Origin: Candidatus Pelagisphaera phototrophica
GTDB taxonomy: Bacteria > Verrucomicrobiota > Verrucomicrobiia > Opitutales > Opitutaceae
DNA length: 64,000 bases
Reading direction: 5' to 3'
Assembly: GCF_014529625.1 (NCBI RefSeq)
Contig: NZ_CP076039.1
Span: forward strand, 1,860,001 to 1,924,000
Of the stretch, positions 62,005 to 64,000 are shown in pieces. The position numbers and the translations under genes are program-made. The notes under the pieces were generated by a model. That model was not told where the DNA came from, searched no databases, and saw only the letters and a list, made by a program, of their open reading frames with translations. How positions within the stretch are numbered: the stretch's first letter is position 1; every line of letters begins with the position of its first letter.

Positions 62005-62466
62005 ATGATAAAGGACGATGGCGTGAGATTGTTTAGATTAGTTAGTTCAATAATCGTTTCCGGTACGTTTCTTGTGACGGTCCTTGGTGGGCACCTCTCG
62101 GATCCGAACGACGAGCAGATTATATTTCTTCTTGATTTAATGGTAATCGAAGGAAAGGAAGCAGAGGCTGAGGATCTGATGGACAAACTTGTTGAGAACG
62201 TCAAAAAAACAGAACCTGGAACGATCGTTTACGAATATTACGCATCATCGAAAGACAGGTATGTCCTGTATGAAGTTTATAGCAATCATACCGCCGCGGA
62301 ATTTCACGTCGACAGCTTTATGAAGGGTAATCTAATGCCTGCCTTTGTCGAAACATTTGAGGTGATAACTTTTGAGGTTTTGGGTTCGACGAGTGATGAA
62401 CTAAAAAATAATATGAAGGACTTTACCACTGACCATCGTGCGAAAACGGATGGTTTTAAGCGCTAA
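62005..62466 (+). CDS. Exported ABM-domain (antibiotic biosynthesis monooxygenase-like) protein
   Basis: A 153-residue protein. The N-terminal hydrophobic part LVSSIIVSGTFLVTVLGG (~12-29) is a signal or anchor. The ABM ferredoxin-like fold follows: IFLLDLMVIEGKEAEAEDLM (~39-58), EPGTIVYEYYASSKDRYVLY (~71-90), EVYSNHTAAEFHVDSFMKG (~91-109). Such proteins include quinol monooxygenases and small heme-free oxygenases; the role here is open. It stands alone between two short direct repeats. Confidence 0.85.
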   Translation: MIKDDGVRLFRLVSSIIVSGTFLVTVLGGHLSDPNDEQIIFLLDLMVIEGKEAEAEDLMDKLVENVKKTEPGTIVYEYYASSKDRYVLYEVYSNHTAAEFHVDSFMKGNLMPAFVETFEVITFEVLGSTSDELKNNMKDFTTDHRAKTDGFKR

Positions 62467-62984
62467 GCACATTGCGGTACGACATTAGGTTGCACCATAA
62501 CGAGCTTCAACAGTCCTCAGGGCGAAAATTTTTCTAGGGGCAGTTGATGAATTCCAATTCACATCCCAGCTGCTGTCCGACCCCCTCCCGTGCCTTCCAA
62601 GTTCCTACCAAAATGCGTGCCTAAAGCTGCCTCTTGGCGCACTCAAAACAAATGGTGCGACTTGCCATAAAATCTTAAGTGCTGATGAAGAGCAACTTAA
62701 GTTCGTATGAATTTCGATAACGCGACTTCGAATCTCTCTCCTCCATTTAAAAGGCTGATTATCAGCAAAAAAGGATATTATGGAAAATTTTCCTACCGCT
62801 GGTCTAGCTACCCAACCTTAACCACACAATCATAACATCCAGACTAACGAATCACGTGGCCCAATTTGGGCAGCTAGACCACCCTTCATTGTATGGGTCC
62901 TTTCTAAAGGCCCAGACTAACTTTTCAAGTGGCACAGTTCTCGTGATCTCCACCGTATCCAAAATTTTGGGACTTTTTAGGCAG
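62467..62984. other. Intergenic region without supported gene
   Basis: It contains the right copy of the 44-bp repeat (62503-62546) and two similar stretches around 62838-62865 and 62910-62937 (CCAGACTAAC...AAxTGGCxCA). No CDS, tRNA or clear terminator. Confidence 0.4.
62503..62546. repeat. 44-bp imperfect direct repeat, right copy
   Basis: AGCTTCAACAGTCCTCAGGG through AGGGGCAGTTGA, paired with 61871-61914. Confidence 0.5.
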
Positions 62985-64000
62985 TCAGGATAGGCGAAGT
63001 GTTTCTCCTTGTCTTCTGAGGTCGGGATCGACCGCATTGACCATTGCTTTCTTGTCTAGTTCTGCTCCGATAAATTTTGAGATTTTGGACACGTTGCTCT
63101 TTGGATTTTGGATTACGTCGTCATAGTCAACGAAGATTACATCAATCTCGGGGCGACGAGTGAGTATTCTCTCAGCTGCTGCCACGTGCGCGTCCAAAAC
63201 TTTCATCATTTTTTCAGGCTGTAAATTGCCGCCTTTCCGCCCCATTCGATTAAGCATTGCGGTTTGGCTTTCTAATACCGCTTCCATATTTCTATCCATG
63301 AAGATCACCTTGTAGCACTCACCTGGAGGAAGAGCTGGCAAATGTTGGCATATAATTTTCACTGCGGAGCCTCTAGCCAAGGGCATCCAAGAGGAATCAC
63401 TTTCGATAAGCTTGCTGCTTGTGTGCTCAAAATAGCCTTTAGGATTGTCTGTATCCGCGGCTCTCCGGGAATCTGTAAAGGCTTTCAGCCCGCCCGCTTG
63501 AAGCATTTGCATTAGCATTGATGTGCCGGAGCGGGGCAAGCCGCTGACTATGGTAATGGGAGCATCCTCACCTTGAACTGGGTCCTGCGGCGTATCATTT
63601 TTTAACTTGGTGCGGCGCGTTCGCCTATTTTCGGCGATTTCATTAGCTATTGAGCCCAAATCTAGCTCCCCTTCGTGGCCAGAGCTTTCGAATCGCTGTT
63701 TGATCTGATCTATCTTTTGGCGCTCTTCTGGAGCCGTTGGATCGTCAAGGCGCAAGAGAACATCGTGGTATAATTCTCTCGCCTCAATTAGACCGGGTTC
63801 GAGCCTTATCGCGGTTTCCAATGCCAATCTGCCAGCGGATAAATCGCCGTCTCCGACAAGGGCTTGGCCCAAGCAAAAGTGGGCGAAAGGAGAATCGAAT
63901 TTTAGCTCCGTCGCGTTCAGCGCTAGGTCAACTGCTCTTTCCCATTCCTTTCTCTCTAATGCGGCTTTGCAGAGTCCGCAATTTGCCTCAACGCTTTGAG
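62985..64000 (-). CDS. TPR-containing sulfotransferase family protein (5' truncated by window)
   Basis: The frame is open to the window edge, so the N-terminus is missing. TPR-like helices (ALERKEWERAVDLALNATEL, FDSPFAHFCLGQALVGDGDL) precede a sulfotransferase domain. The PAPS 5'-phosphosulfate loop is GLPRSGTSMLMQML, the 3'-phosphate-type region follows (VIFMDRNMEAVLESQ, IDVIFVDYDDVIQNP), and it ends RRQGETLRLS. It probably transfers sulfate from PAPS to a glycan or peptide. It is the sulfating counterpart of the many sulfatases in the window. Confidence 0.9.
   Translation of the reverse strand, partial: QSVEANCGLCKAALERKEWERAVDLALNATELKFDSPFAHFCLGQALVGDGDLSAGRLALETAIRLEPGLIEARELYHDVLLRLDDPTAPEERQKIDQIKQRFESSGHEGELDLGSIANEIAENRRTRRTKLKNDTPQDPVQGEDAPITIVSGLPRSGTSMLMQMLQAGGLKAFTDSRRAADTDNPKGYFEHTSSKLIESDSSWMPLARGSAVKIICQHLPALPPGECYKVIFMDRNMEAVLESQTAMLNRMGRKGGNLQPEKMMKVLDAHVAAAERILTRRPEIDVIFVDYDDVIQNPKSNVSKISKFIGAELDKKAMVNAVDPDLRRQGETLRLS

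Overview
The window looks like chromosomal DNA of a marine Verrucomicrobiota bacterium, most likely class Opitutae (Puniceicoccales/Opitutales type). This rests on five sulfatases, three C-termini of the VPDSG/PEP-CTERM sorting type, a tiny basic MGQQH protein, an H1-like lysine/alanine-rich DNA-binding protein, and the mix of housekeeping and polysaccharide-degrading genes. Taxonomy is inferred from protein style only.

Layout. (1) 1-1.4 kb: end of a GT4 glycosyltransferase followed by an LpxH/PlcP-type metallophosphoesterase, an arrangement known from membrane-lipid remodelling. (2) 1.6-17.2 kb: a mosaic accessory region. It holds an FAD oxidoreductase, an amidase, two sulfatases, two alpha/beta hydrolases, a VPDSG-CTERM protein and a TIR-TPR protein, mixed with gene debris (Sel1 tail, SMP-30 C-terminus, a lone CTERM tail). 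It carries two gap-free 190-bp direct repeats (3711-3900 and 13664-13853), each ending in the 3' half of a tRNA-Thr. It ends at the 3' half of a tRNA-Lys (17114-17160) that keeps its terminator. This is the footprint of repeated integration at tRNA genes. (3) 17.5-28.2 kb: mostly backbone, with an ECF sigma/anti-sigma pair, dapA-dapB-ruvA, ccsA-hemA, apaG, an M20 peptidase and an intact but active-site-altered PurH-like protein. A pilT pseudogene and a thiG/thiS remnant sit among them. (4) 28.3-41 kb: carbohydrate accessory genes (Fe-alcohol dehydrogenase, HAD phosphatase, three more sulfatases, DUF1080 lipoprotein, MFS transporter, SDR epimerase, dienelactone hydrolase), again with decayed genes. 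(5) 41-49 kb: a membrane coiled-coil operon, the MsrPQ periplasmic methionine sulfoxide repair pair, a broken mscS, a glutaredoxin, and a LacI-Ldh2-SDR sugar-acid cluster. (6) 49-57 kb: housekeeping genes (H1-like protein, MoeB/ThiF-rhodanese, mannose-1-phosphate guanylyltransferase, ruvX, truA, comF, accD, folC) and two adjacent tRNAs, Lys(CTT) and Thr(TGT). (7) 57.1-64 kb: a second accessory stretch. It opens with a decayed integrase N-terminus directly after tRNA-Thr and continues with a zinc-ribbon ORF, a 909-residue secreted repeat protein, a relic CTERM tail in the same frame, an ABM protein and a sulfotransferase.

The sulfatases, DUF1080 protein, oxidoreductases, LacI regulon and transporter fit a lifestyle of degrading sulfated, uronic-acid-rich algal polysaccharides. 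No sulfatase-activating enzyme, CRISPR array or rRNA gene was seen. The most notable features are the nested tRNA-fragment scars, the PurH-like pseudoenzyme candidate, two sulfatases with non-canonical FGly motifs, and the high density of pseudogenes.
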